Below, one piece after another: positions 12,219 to 24,240 of a stretch of DNA of 64,000 nucleotides. The stretch covers positions 27,679,960 through 27,743,959 of the forward strand of contig NC_092563.1 of assembly GCF_037975245.1 (NCBI RefSeq). The letters are read 5' to 3'. The notes beneath the pieces were generated by a model that did no database searches, was not told the origin of the DNA, and saw nothing but the letters and a program-made list of their open reading frames with translations. This DNA comes from Apostichopus japonicus (lineage: Eukaryota; Echinodermata; Holothuroidea; Aspidochirotida; Stichopodidae). Every line of letters begins with the position of its first letter. Position 1 is the stretch's first letter. The translations under genes and the position numbers were made by a program.

Positions 12219-15200
12219 ACATTTTGTGAAGGACATTATGTCCACAGCCGTCAAAAACAAATTGATTATTATATTATATGTATAAATGATAAAGAAAACC
12301 CAAATTTTAAAGCACCAGCTCTGCACGATGAAATGTGCTGTTAGGTTCTTCTTTTTTTCTTTTTTTTTAAGACCAACTTTAGCATTAACTTTATGGTCTT
12401 CTTTAGACTGCAATATCCTTTGAATCAATATCAGTTATATATATATCCTTGCATAGTGACTTGCCCAAAAAATAGTTTTGACCATTTCAGTGAAAAAAAA
12501 GAAGATTATTTTCAGAGAAATCTATTGCAATATCTGATTTTGTCTGCATAAGTGTGACATTACTTCATGTCACTGGCAGAGAGAGAGAGAGACAGAGAGA
12601 GAAAGAAGGGGGGGGGGGGAGAAAAGAAAAAGAAGAATAAAAAAAGAGAAAACTGTAAGGAACTATGTACATGACAGGCCAGTGATTTATTTATAATTAA
12701 ATGACTTCCTGTGTGCAGTAAGCCAGCCTCAGATGTTCCACCCTCAGTTGGCCCCATTCATATCACACACTGAGAAATCAACAGCATTTTTTAAGATCCT
12801 CTACTTGTTTACACTCTGGCATTGTTTGACACCATAAAAAATGAAGAGGGGGGAAAAAATATTATGAATTAAGGAGTGAGCTTGGCATGTTCAAAGTCAT
12901 AAATGGGTGTTGCATGTGAACATATTGAGTCGAACATATAGAATCCATGCAGCCAGTCAGTGTTAACTCAATTAGGGATTGAAACTATGTCAACCTTTTC
13001 ATCAAGAAGTGGGCTGTTGAGGGAACAAAACAAAGACTCCTTTGTACAGAAGAGAAGAAAGGTAGAAATTAGTATTTCATGAAAGAGGGTTTAATGGTTG
13101 GAGACTATTGTTCTTGTGCTGAAGTCTGGAAAGCTTGTACCTATTGCTGGAGACTGGACTTCTTGAATGGGTGACCTGCAGTTTGTCTATTATTTCATGG
13201 TGATATGGGTGCAAGAAAGTCCCCCCCCCCCCAAATAAAAAAAACAGATTTGGGTTAAAAACAATTCTGTGAAGGACATCCGTGGAAACTTTACCCACTG
13301 GTGTGTAGAGATGATATTGTGTAACCTTGTATTGGATCAAGAACATGACATGATTTTTTTCCTCTAAAGATTCTACAAGTATTTGTTGAGAATTGTTCAC
13401 ACTTTCGTTCTTTCCCATTATACAGTCTGGTTACCTGATGGTGAAGGTCAAGATTACTGTTAACATAGACTATGTGACCGGTTGACCTTGTTTGATCAGT
13501 TAATTAATATGACCCCTGATCTGTTTGGGATGTGCCCCCCCTCCCACTCCCACCCCTCTTTTGTCATCTCCTTGTATCTCTTCTGTTTTACTGAGGTATA
13601 AGTTTACTGAACTACCATGTTATCCAACATTCATGTACCTTCCACAAATAACATTGATATCTTCCTCCTTCATTCCTAATGTTGTAATTGGGTTACACCC
13701 CCCCCTCCCCATAAAGTAACTGTATTTGATTCAAAAATAATGTTAAATCCTCTTGTAATTGAAGTAATTTGGTGCAACCTAATTTCTGTGATCACCAAAC
13801 TTACATACTGGAAATAAAACTATTTTTGTCAGTGTGACAACATATATTTCAAGTCTACATGTGGCTGAATGTCAGAACGGCACTTTTAAAGGTTATAGAC
13901 CTATACCTAGACTACCACACTGAAGAAACAGAGGAACCTACAGTAGCCAAGCCTTTCTTTGTATAGAATTTGGTGCTGAACTGTTTCTAGTTGTGCTTTC
14001 TTGGACAAAACGAATTACTTTGTAGACAAGAAAGAATGTTTTTAACTTTTAATGTGAAAGATCTATCGAGTTGTCTCCGAAGCATGTACTATTTTGGTTT
14101 TCCACAAGGGAAAAACTAGGGAGTCACTCTTTAATACCGACCTTGCAACATGTGTGGGGGAACCTCGGATTGCAAAGTCAGTGACGACTTTAACGAGGGT
14201 CCAAAGTCGGTAATTACAATTACGTTTCGATTCGTCCAACTCGGCAGCATACAGAAACATTGTACTCAAAGCCGAAGCCAAAGATAATTAGTCAGGTCGC
14301 ACATCCGAAGTCTAAGCATGCTAAGTTCTTCAATACTGCCCTCAATTCTATTCGTGGAAACAATTGATACTGTAGTTTTGCTTATCCTGTCTATTGTTTG
14401 TTTTGGCAATGAATGAAACAAAGAGTATATAGTGTTTCACTTCATGGAAGTATCATTAGTACACAACACTGGATTAACCACTGATTCATAGCTAGTATTC
14501 CAAAAAGGGAGTTGCGGGTGGTGTAATTATGGGTGCTTCAGATCTAACATTTTTCAAAGCTTTTTTCAAAATTATACGTTTCCTTCCCATTACACAAGTT
14601 CAAAGGGAAGGGATTAAATGGAGAAATAGGGGGGTAAGTGGTGGTTTGAGCCAGTTGGTATCAGTCGCTGTGTAATATAACATTGAGCATATCAGAGATG
14701 ACTTTCACTGTTGCGTGTGATGTAATAAGCATTACTCTAGCTTTTTCGAACGTTAATAGTGACATTGAATCCCTTTAGCTTCTGAATGAGACATTACATT
14801 GTGCTCTACCCTATGTAATTTGAAGAGGCTAATTGATATCACTAAATTAGTTGTGCCTTGATAACATTAGGAAATGCTAGGCAGTAATCGAATGCAGTTC
14901 TTTCAAATTCTGTGCTTGGATTGGTGTTATAGGTCTTTCCTGTATTGTGGCCTGGAGGTTCTTCCTTTGAAAATGTCCAAACATCCTATTTAGCAAAAGA
15001 AAAAACACACCATCAGTTTTATCTTTATGAAGCACCTTTGAGGTCAACAAGCTCCTATTTTATTTTTTTACTGTCATTTAGGGACATTTAAAGGGATGTT
15101 ATAATGATCTGAAAACCAAATAGGCCTACATATGCATTCTTGGTCAACATCATTTATTGTATAGATCTATGAATATGATTATTATTTTTTATTAAAATCA

Positions 15201-15789
15201 TTTGTTTCAGTGCACTGAACTCACCCTCATTAACCACAGTAGTCTTACTATTGTCATACTTTCACATATAAGGATACACTCCTGTGGTGGTTTCAATAGA
15301 TGTTTAATCCAAATATCACATTTGTGAGCGGATATTAGAAATGTGCAAATCAGTTACTGATGTAATCAGTTTTTACTGCAGTCCTAACTCCAGTAGTTCT
15401 CAAGTTACATCCTGTTGGATTGCGGACAGCTTTGACTTGAAATTTTAGAATTTGACATAGTACGATCTTACAACTTGAATGATTTGTGGGCTAAACCACT
15501 CTTCCCCCACCCCCAAACTTTTCCCACCCCTCTTCAATTCCTCAAATTTTGTTGTAATGTTACACAGAAGAAACTACAAAATGGAATTTTAAAATTGATC
15601 AAATTACTGAGGGAGAAAGCTTGATTTAAGTTGCCTCCCTTGGTTACAGGATAATTTTTTTATTTGCCAATAGAAACTCCAATATTGATGGTCAACCCCA
15701 TGAAATTAAAATTGCTCTCAAAATTGTCATGCAATGAATGGGTTTTCACGAAACCTCTAGCATCTTACATTGTTTCAAAAATTGTTTCG
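12219..15789. other. Non-coding DNA with purine and pyrimidine tracts
   Basis: Contains a (GA)n/G tract at 12580-12650 and a C run at 13221-13232. CpG density is raised at 14050-14340, where a - strand frame (14063-14281) begins only at TTG and lacks gene support. No RNA gene or mobile-element end was recognised. Confidence 0.5.
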
Positions 15790-16262
15790 AAAATTCCTAT
15801 AAAGTTGTACAAAATGATTTCCTTTGCAGTATGGTACGTTTGATGAAGTTAACCCTTTACACCCTTGGATTTCCTTTACCGTGTCGTACTAAAAGTTGTA
15901 CAAAATGATTTCCTTTGCTGACATTGCTGTACGGTACGTTTGTTGAAGTTAACCCTTTACACCCTTGGATTTCCTTTACCGTGTTGTACTAAAAGTTGTA
16001 CAAAATTATTCCCTTTGCTGTACGGTACGTTTGTTGAAGTTAACTCTTTACACCCTTGGATTTCCTTTACCGTGTTGTACTAAAAGTTGTACAAAATGAT
16101 TTCCTTCGCTGTACGGTACGTTTGTTGAAGTTAACCCTTTACACCCTTGGATTTCCTTTACCGTGTCATACTAAAAGTTGTACAAAATGATTTCCTTTGC
16201 TGTACGGTACGTTTGTTGAAGTTAACCCTTTACACTGTCGTTTGGGTTTCCTTTACCTTGTT
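15790..16262. repeat. 91-bp tandem repeat, about five copies
   Basis: AAGTTGTACAAAATGATTTCC recurs at 15802, 15893, 15993, 16084 and 16175, giving spacings of 91, 100, 91 and 91. The 100-bp spacing contains an extra ACATTGCTG. Each unit has GTACGGTACGTTTG, TTAACCCTTTACACCC and TTTCCTTTACCGTG. The first and last copies are more diverged, as is usual at the edges of an array maintained by unequal exchange. Confidence 0.93.
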
Positions 16263-19200
16263 GTACCTTCCAGATTTTTTTCCCTCATTTACAAAATTGA
16301 TTTTTTTTGTGGTGTGGAGATGTGTTACAATTCATGTACTTTAGCATCTACAAGTTGGTATCCTTTACGGTGTGGTGCATTTGAAATAGGTCATCCTGCA
16401 CACAATATTTTTCATTTATGATTTGGTATGTTCGTAGTTTTATCGGTACATAATTTATGTTCTGCAATTGTTTTTATCAAATAGTTATAGAGGTAAAAAA
16501 TAAGTTCAATTTTTCAGAATGCTTGATAAAATAGTAACCCTCATGCTTTGTAGGAAAACAACTGAAGAACATCTTAGTGTTACTGTATCTTAACGGCTTA
16601 AACGTCATACAAAAATAAAGTGTTTCAGACCATAGTGTTGGTGGTGTTGGGTAACTTGTAGAAACTCTTCTATACAACCAATTTTCAGGCTCTTGTAGCA
16701 GTTATCCCAAAGTCAAGCTAACCAGTAATCAAAGATGTATCCGTGTGCAGCTCATATATATATTTTTTTTAAAGATTCAAACTTGTTGTTTCCTGGAACT
16801 TGGAACTGTTATGGTCATTTTCAATTGAAAGTATCATAAAATGGCCAACTTTTCCAAACTGACTCTGACCATCTGATTACCATCATCACAATGATCATCA
16901 TACAGCTTTGTTTTCAATCTTAATAAAAAATGTGATTTACATTTTCTGGAGATGCCGTTGAGCCATCTTTGTTCTTTACTTTGGGGCTGCATCATCATTA
17001 AACCAACACTACCTTATTGCTGCCATATCCAGGTAGAACCAGTACCTCATCCCTCCCTCCTCCCCCCCCCCCCTCAGTTAAACACAAAAAGTGAGCATTT
17101 AAGACCTTGCCATGTTTATATACTCACGGCTGTATTTAAACACCTCTCGGATATAAAATGAAACAGCAAATTTGTGATATAGCTTGTAAACATAACTTTT
17201 AGCATCACTTCTACTCAGTTTCATGTGCATGTCTGACCCCATAAAGAGATCACAGTAGTTTGTAAAGACACAAAGCACAGCAAACAGCTTGTCATAAACA
17301 TAGTGCTACCACCATCATCATCCTCATCATCAGGTCGAGACGACTACAGAAGCTTCTTCTTCTTGTCTGTGAGCTGTAGTAGCAGCCAGCAGTGTTGTTA
17401 TGACCTAACCCTTAACAGGGAAAACTTATAATAATCATAATGAATAACTGTGAATAATACTCTAAACTGTTCCCCAGCCAGCCAGCTTTCTTTATTTGCA
17501 TAATTATCCCCCTCAGCAAATATATGCTGGCATTTCCCCAAACGTCATCATCATGGAATACTTGAAGAATGAATAGGTGGTGGTGTGTGGGAATGGTCTC
17601 TACCTGATGGGTGACCTCATGGTGCAAGGGGTTAACTCTTCATGCATACCTCCCATTGTCACTGATTGGATGGGTGTAAGGCTTGTTGTATAGGTAGTAT
17701 TCAGATGCAAATTGGGTATGAGGCACACAAAGGGGGTAAAAAGTGGCTGTCTTCAAACTAGGCAAAACTCACATTTGTTTGTGCGCATTGGGTTCGAGAG
17801 AAGTAACAGCTTGGAATCTAGATAAACATAGAATTATGAAATGAATCTGTGTGCAAAATATTGAATGCACATTCAATAAGAAAGCTGTTGGAATGAAGCT
17901 GATGGTAATGCCTTAAATAGGTGATAATCCGTAGTTAAGTTTAGTTATGTGTGTGAGTGTAGCCTAATCAGTTGGTCATTGCATAGAGATGATAGTTTTT
18001 TTTTTTTTTGTCTTTTTACCGAATAGTCATATAGTTTTGTCATAATGAAGGGAGCATAGTTAGAGGGGAGATTAGGTTTGCCAGGAGGTGATTTAAGAGT
18101 TTTGAACCAAGAAAGAAGGTAATCATTCTGCCTGAAGAGTGCTCTTCATCGCTTGTTGGGATAGATGTTAAGAACTTGAAAGAGTTTCTGCAGTGACATA
18201 AAATGAGAGGGGCCCATCGGAGGGTGGCAGAGACTGTGGAGGAGGTGAGATGGATAGCCGGAGAATCAGAGTCTGCATTAAAATACAAATTCACAGGAAA
18301 TAGGTCTTAAGGGAGAGAAATATGCAAGTGCTTGCTTTGCTGGGAAACATTTGGGGATTCATACATTCAGTGTTTGAAAGTAATTACTGGACAGATGCTT
18401 GTGAGATGAGTGTTGCCTGAGCGGCGTGATTGAATAATTTAAGTAATAGCCGATGGTTTCAAGTCGCAATATGAAATTCAGGGCATTGCCTCATGGTCTC
18501 CAGTTTATGTTTGGTACAAGTGTGTTGAATACGTATTATTGTAATTAGGGGCCACCACGTTCTGGAAAAATTAGGGCGAAACAGTTTCCACCGCAGGGGA
18601 GATAAGTACTGCAGAGCCACACAGTATTTATTAGTATAAACCATGCATCGCAGTGTCCATATTGCCAGTAGTTATGTGAACTCTTGTGTTGACCGCTAGA
18701 TGATTATAAAGCATTCAGCAAGTAACTTTTTGTAAAATCCTCGGATAAATTATCTTATGAGTTTACCAAAATTTGTCTTTTTGAGCTTGGGCCATGAGGT
18801 AAAAGCCCAGGTGATAGAGATATAGTTGTAAAGTTAAGGAATGTTCAGGCCTGTTTTGATGTAACTAATAGTAGAAGGTACATAAACTGCAAAATATGTT
18901 GAGTATCCCTGTACAATGAGTTTTGTCCATCTTAAATAATGAATCGAAAAACGTGAAGTTTGAGGTTTGGTTATAAGTGACCATAATTGTTTCACTTTCT
19001 AGCATATTTGACAATTTTTTAAGGTTAGAATAAAACAAAATTGCAAGAAATGAAGAAAATATCTGGTCTGGTAGTCTGAGGAGTTTCTGGAATCTGAAAA
19101 ATTGTTATTTTGAATATTAATTGCATTGCTTGAACTTTGTAAAAAATCATACTGAGACTCTTCTTTTATTTAAACGATGGATTTTTTAATGACCAGAAAG

Positions 19201-19485
19201 AAGGATTTTGTGCAGTTTTATGGGAGAAAAGTTTCTTTCCCATTACCTAAACCCATGTTTTAATCTATCTGATACATTGACGTTTTTTTGTTACAGACAA
19301 GGTCATAAGTTAAAAGTGAACAAGGGAGAGAGAGGGAAGCTTTATAACTTAAAACTGAAGTTTGAAGATCTTGAGATAAACCGTTAAATATCACCATTAT
19401 ATAATGACATAAGCAGGTTTCCCTTTGCCCAACAATGATCAGCACACCCTTTTTGCACATAGTCTGTTTTGGACTTCTTTGTTTC
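16263..19485. other. Non-coding AT-rich DNA
   Basis: No supported gene. A C run is at 17062-17073, a T run at 17997-18010, and short CATCATCAT stretches lie near 17310. Nothing else distinctive was seen. Confidence 0.5.
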
Positions 19486-19540
19486 GGCTGCACCCTATGG
19501 GGGATTCCCCAAGGGACACATCCATGTGGCTGCACAGATC
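19486..19540 (+). repeat. Dispersed repeat fragment shared with 26526-26590
   Basis: CACCCTATGGGGGATTCCCC, then AAGGGACACATCCATGTGG, matches the reverse complement of the 26.55-kb segment (CATCCTATGGGGAGTCCCCC, then AGAGGACAAGATGATGTGG). The core contains an imperfect GGGGRRTYCCCC palindrome. Two diverged copies in opposite orientation imply an interspersed repeat family. Confidence 0.65.
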
Positions 19541-20819
19541 AGGGTATTTTTTTCTTTGATTGTGAATACTTTGGCATGTAGGTTGGACAAGTTACCAATG
19601 ATTGAGGGTTAAATTTCGTAAAAGTTGTGTGAGATGGCCTTTTATTTGGTTGACACTCATTCTGTTCATAGATTTGGTGTTTCTTAGGATTGACACATTG
19701 CTTGAATGTCAAGGGTTGAGATTTTAATTTATAGCGTTTAAACTTTCCTGTCTTTTACTCATAGTTGACACCGTTTTATCTATCATGTAATAGCTAGCTA
19801 CGATAGCTACAGTATTGCAGAGGTATCCAGGCCGAAAATTTTCTCATTTTCTGCCAGCAAGAGCTTAGCAGATCTACTGGCTGAAATCAAAGTTCTTACT
19901 GACAATTTCCTGAACTACAACACACCTGAAGTTACTGTGCAAGCTTTTGAATGCAGCCCAATTATGTTTGCTGATAATAAACAGTAATTGAGGGCATAGA
20001 TTAGCTATGGAAAGCAGTCTGATTCTCTGGCTGATGAGTTGTTTTAAACCTAACTTTTCATTGTTGATGTTCTTACTATCTACTGGCAAAAAAATGCCAG
20101 TTACCTCTTCTTTATCTACTTGCAAATGGAAAAAATCCACTGGCATCTAACTAGTAAAATAGTCTTAATTTGCAGGTGTGGGAATCTTGGGTATTGACCT
20201 TAAACTCAACTACTTGGGAAATATCTTTGAGCTCTCCCTCGATCTTCTCAATGACTTTTATTACCCTCTTTTCAAGATGGACAACATGTGTCCATGCATA
20301 ATAGTGACTATTAGCTAAGTCCAAGTGGTTTAGTAGTAGCCTGTTGAAATATATAGAAACAGGTCATGAAGTAACTAAAATGTCCCGTGAGGTAAACTTT
20401 ACATGCCTGATTCAAAGAATGTATTGCAGATCTGAATGTCGAAACTGCTGTAGAGAATTAGTAAGTAGATGTTTTTCTTTTTCATTCTGTAGTTTGGGCC
20501 CTATTTATAAATAAAGTGAAGGTTGATAATAAAGGTCACTAGGCCCAAAATGGTCAGCATAACTTTAAAAAGAAACCTCGGGACTTTTCATAAATAAAAT
20601 AAAAAATTGGCAAGAAAAATAAGTGAGAAAGAAATGTTAAAAACTGAGGTTTAAAACATACACTTTCTACTGCGAGTTGTATATCGAGTATAAACAGGTA
20701 CTGATGAGTGATTCAACAGGGCCAAAATGAAATGATTTTTTTATAGTTAATAGTTTGTTAGTTCACCACCTCTTGTATGCAACCATTATGCTGTCCTTTG
20801 TTGGTCAACCCATTGATCG
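19541..20819. other. Non-coding AT-rich DNA
   Basis: No gene, RNA or mobile-element end recognised. A short TAGCTAGCTACGATAGCTA stretch lies near 19790. Confidence 0.45.
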
Positions 20820-21128
20820 TAGTAATAATCATAATCAGGCAGTCATTTTTACGACGCTTAAGTGACCACGAATGTGGGAGAAGCCCGCAAGGGCTTATGG
20901 ATTATGGAACTTTCACAGCGGGTGGCTTCCAGTTCAACATTTTAACTCAAATTTGGAATCTTTTCAATTTAGATAGTCATTTCACATGGGAAAACTGTAG
21001 ATTGCTCTTCAAGGGATGAAAAACCCACCTTACTATGACTCGGTCGGGAATCGAACCCCGAACCTCCCGATTGCTAAGCCTAATTGCTTCAAATGCCACT
21101 GCCTTTATCCACTCGGCCACAGCACCGG
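20820..21128 (-). mobile_element. tRNA-derived SINE (Ser/Leu-like head), apparently near full length
   Basis: Read on the - strand, the head at about 21126-21036 has TGGCCGAGTGG (A box) and GGTTCGATTCC (B box). These are separated by about 50 nt with an extra arm, as in type II (serine/leucine) tRNAs. The anticodon arm is decayed, so no amino acid can be assigned. A body of about 200 bp follows. It includes a small hairpin (AAGCCCTTGCGGGCTT) and ends in an ATTATGATTATTACTA tail, which fits LINE-primed SINE tails. Pol III promoter boxes and the tail support a SINE rather than a tRNA gene. No clear target duplication was found. Confidence 0.78.
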
Positions 21129-23090
21129 TAGTACAGCCCAGTGTTGAGTGTCAGTAAACATAGACCTTACACTAACTGTCTGTGCCTGCCAACTAGGTAG
21201 GGGATCATTTGTACTGTTACCTACTAAATCATTGTCTACAATGTTATCACTGTTTGGCCAAACAGATAGCCAGCCCTCCATTTGTTCAAGGAAACTGACA
21301 TTTTAATTTATGTGAATGACCACATTCCTTATAAGTTATCAAGTTGTTGTGTTGCAACATGTTTCATATCTGGCCCTGTTGTATGATTTTGTAAATCTGT
21401 TCACTCACTCTGCCTTTGAAAGTCATAAAATTTGCATAGTTTATTGGCTCTTTGCCATAATTTGCCCTAGTTCTGAGCTCCAACTTCAATTCCCACATTT
21501 AGAAATTCCCATATTTAGTACTGTACAACAACATCTTACTAATAATTCATTCACACTCAACCCAGGGTATCTATGGTGTCTTCTAGTAAAACAGTTACAT
21601 CACTTAGAGGATAAGAAGGTTGTGGGTGGGCTTGCTGTTGTGGGGGTCAATGAAGGGACATGGAAATGTTCAAAAGTTCTTTTAGAAAGGAAAGTGTGAC
21701 AGGATTTGACAGTAGCATTGAACAGGAGCATTGAAGACTTGGGAAGTTACCGTTGAGTTTCTATGCTGTTGACTGGTTCAACATTGAATCTGGGATGGAG
21801 AGAAGTTGTACCTGTACTATACAAAGAAAGTGGTCCATTACAGTATATTATCGGCATGTTCATATTAGGTTTGTGTAGTCAACATTACGGAAGGGAGATG
21901 GCCATACACACACACAAAGAATTGCCAGATGCTAGAGCGAGGTAAATATGGTAATGCACAAGGTTACATAAGGTGAGTACGTCGCTCGTTAATTCACAAA
22001 CCAGGTAAGGTTTGGGGAGTTGACAGTGTGGTTCGTCTACTGTTAGGTTATTATGGGATATTATTAACTGTGAGTACAAACCTACTTCTACTGGTGAATC
22101 CACTGATTTCCAACCCCTTGAACAGAGTCCTGCTTTATACTCACCCTTGTCATAGGTCGGAGGTTCCGTCTGCATTTAGCGAGACAAACAAATATTTAGG
22201 TGTGATTGAAAATTGTGCATTTAATTTGTGACATCCGAGAAACTTTATAGCAAGTCTTAAACACTTTCGTGTAATAACTTTGTGTGTGTGAGCCGCTTAA
22301 TTGGCCAAGATGTATCAAAGCTCGTCGAGTTGCTGGGAACAATTATCGTGGTTGTCTTTTTTCTTTTTTTTTCTTTCTGGAGATGTATCGGTTGGCGTAA
22401 ACATGATACCCCGAGCTCTCCTTACCGTCACAGACAATCGGATAAAATTTTGCATTTTAATCTGTGAAACCTCATACAATATTTGACATTAATTTCAACC
22501 TTCAGTTGTTAGTTTTCTAAAATATCGATGTCTTACATGCATACTCCATTCGTGACTGTGCATATTTAAACAGCTCACTTTATTTGCTATCCTGCTCAAT
22601 TGTTTCCTTGCTCCATATAATAATGCTGCTGCTGAACAGCCTTGGCTGCCGTCAAGTGCATCTAATTTTATGGAAAAGCATCAATATAGCCTTAAGCAGC
22701 CAAATTTTTTTCTATTTTTCTTTTTTATATATATATATTTTATTCTTGTGATTCAGTCGTCATCGCAATCATCATCGTACTCAAGACTCTCTCTAGTTTC
22801 GTTTAATTACTCTTAGTTCATCAACGTGATGTAGAAGTAAGGAGGGGCTTGTCAGGTGACAGCTCGCCTTCGTCTCCTATTGATTGGACCGTGCTAATAA
22901 GATTTGTCCTGACTAGGAAACAAAAGCTCGACTTGATCAAAGAGAAAGAAAAAAAAATGGATGAAGGAGAAGAAGAATTTAAACTGAAAACAGATATGTA
23001 GCTATGAGTGTCTTTATGCTGACCAGTGTCACAGGCGATAATTAACTGTCAGTAAATTTCAGTGGCCTGTCATGACGTCGTTGGCTGTGT
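21129..23090. other. Non-coding AT-rich DNA
   Basis: No supported gene. It includes a T-rich tract near 22355-22375 and a (TA) stretch at 22727-22742. Confidence 0.45.
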
Positions 23091-23316
23091 ATGTAGATAT
23101 GGAGTGTCTCACATGGAAGGATATATATCACTTATGTATATCACTATGTGTATATCACCATATATCACTTGAGTACATGATATGAATATACATCTGGCCC
23201 TACCACACTACGCAGAAAAAAAAAGAGAGGAAAAAAATAGTGTGCAGCAGGATATACTGTATCATCACATATATGTTTATATATATATGTCTACATAAAT
23301 ATATATATATATATAT
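23091..23316. repeat. TA-rich microsatellite region
   Basis: Interrupted TATATCAC repeats are followed by (TA)n, ending exactly where the 360-bp tandem array starts. Read on the - strand, this is where the 3' tail of the SINE-bearing unit would lie. Confidence 0.8.
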
Positions 23317-23414
23317 ACTTTATGTGAAATGGAGGTAAACGACAAAGGCAAATGAATATATATAAATGAAAATCGTAATGAGTTGGAAAATCAAGAACAG
23401 TGAAAAAACTTCCA

Positions 23415-23486
23415 GCCTCCACCGGGATTCGAACCCAGGCCTCCCGCTTTGTACGCGGACACCCTAACCAACTAGGCCATGGACGC
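23415..23486 (-). tRNA. tRNA-like sequence, unit 1 (SINE head, 72 nt)
   Basis: On the - strand the 72 nt fold as a full cloverleaf. The acceptor arms are GCGTCCA and TGGAGGC, with one G-G mismatch. The D arm lies in GCCTAGTTGGTTAGGGT. The anticodon stem is TCCGC/GCGGG with loop GTACAAA, and the T loop is TTCGAAT. The residue after T33 gives anticodon ACA (Cys codon), an unusual choice. A-box (TGGCCTAGTTGG) and B-box (GGTTCGAATCC) are intact. Because it sits at the head of a dispersed repeat family, it is most likely a SINE promoter, not a decoding tRNA. Here the T stem has a T-G pair (CTGGG/CCCGG). Confidence 0.6.
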
Positions 23487-23771
23487 TGATTGTATGTCCA
23501 GAGGTTCTAAACCGGTAAGGAGGGTCGTAATTCCACTGTAGGCGTTTGTCACCTGTATCGAACAATACTAGTTCTGTTTGTGTGACATATTTGGCCTTAC
23601 TCTAGAGATCAAACATGATGCTAGCCAACTCGAAAATCATTTGTGATTCCTAAAGCCGGATCTCGAAAGACAGACTTTATGTGAAATGGAGGTAAACGAC
23701 AAAGGCAAATGAATATATATAAATGAAAATCGTAATGAGTTGGAAAATCAAGAACAGTGAAAAAACTTCCA

Positions 23772-23843
23772 GCCTCCACCGGGATTCGAACCCGGGCCTC
23801 CCGCTTTGTACGCGGACACCCTAACCAACTAGGCCATGGACGC
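23772..23843 (-). tRNA. tRNA-like sequence, unit 2 (SINE head, 72 nt)
   Basis: Same cloverleaf as the unit 1 copy, but with a fully paired T stem (CCGGG/CCCGG). Anticodon loop GTACAAA is unchanged. The intact Pol III boxes mean it could be transcribed. The identical flanks show it was duplicated together with the whole 360-bp unit. Confidence 0.6.
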
Positions 23844-24139
23844 TGATTGTATGTCCAGAGGTTCTAAACCGGTAAGGAGGGTCGTAATTCCACTGTAGGC
23901 GTTTGTCACCTGTATCGAACAATACTAGTTCTGTTTGTGTGACATATTTGGCCTTACTCTAGAGATCAAACATGATGCTAGCCAACTCGAAAATCATTTG
24001 TGATTCCTAAAGCCGGATCTCGAAAGAGATACTTTAAACAGACTTTATGTGAAATGGAGGTAAACGACAAAGGCAAATGAATATATATAAATGAAAATCG
24101 TAATGAGTTGGAAAATCAAGAACAGTGAAAAAACTTCCA

Positions 24140-24183
24140 GCCTCCACCGGGATTCGAACCCGGGCCTCCCGCTTTGTACGCGG
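24140..24183 (-). pseudogene. Truncated tRNA-like sequence, unit 3
   Basis: Only the anticodon-arm-to-acceptor 3' half remains. The 5' half with the A box is replaced by (TA)n starting at 24184, so the copy has lost its internal promoter. Confidence 0.75.
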
Positions 24184-24240
24184 ATATATATATATACATA
24201 TATCTATATAATATATTGTATATGTATATAGTTTATGTAA
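24184..24240. repeat. (TA)n microsatellite
   Basis: ATATATATATATACATATATC and similar text borders the broken end of the tRNA-like array. Confidence 0.85.

Larger units (their letters stand above)
23317..24183 (-). repeat. Tandem array of ~357-368 bp units, each with a tRNA-like SINE head
   Basis: The unit starts at ACTTTATGTGAAATGGAGG (23317, 23674, 24042), so spacings are 357 and 368. The second spacing includes an extra GATACTTTAAA-like insert. The third unit is cut at 24183, directly at a new (TA)n tract. Units are almost identical; one visible change is CCCAGG versus CCCGGG next to the B box. The array is therefore young. Both borders coincide with (TA)n, which may have mediated the duplication. 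Confidence 0.93.

Noticed and set aside
14063-14281. - strand 72-codon frame in a CpG-richer stretch
   Set aside because: It begins at TTG, not ATG. No splice sites or recognised motifs support it.
23415-23843. Functional tRNA-Cys(ACA) genes
   Set aside because: The cloverleaves belong to a repeat family with dispersed, decayed relatives at 5118 and 31654, and the anticodon is atypical. SINE heads explain them better.
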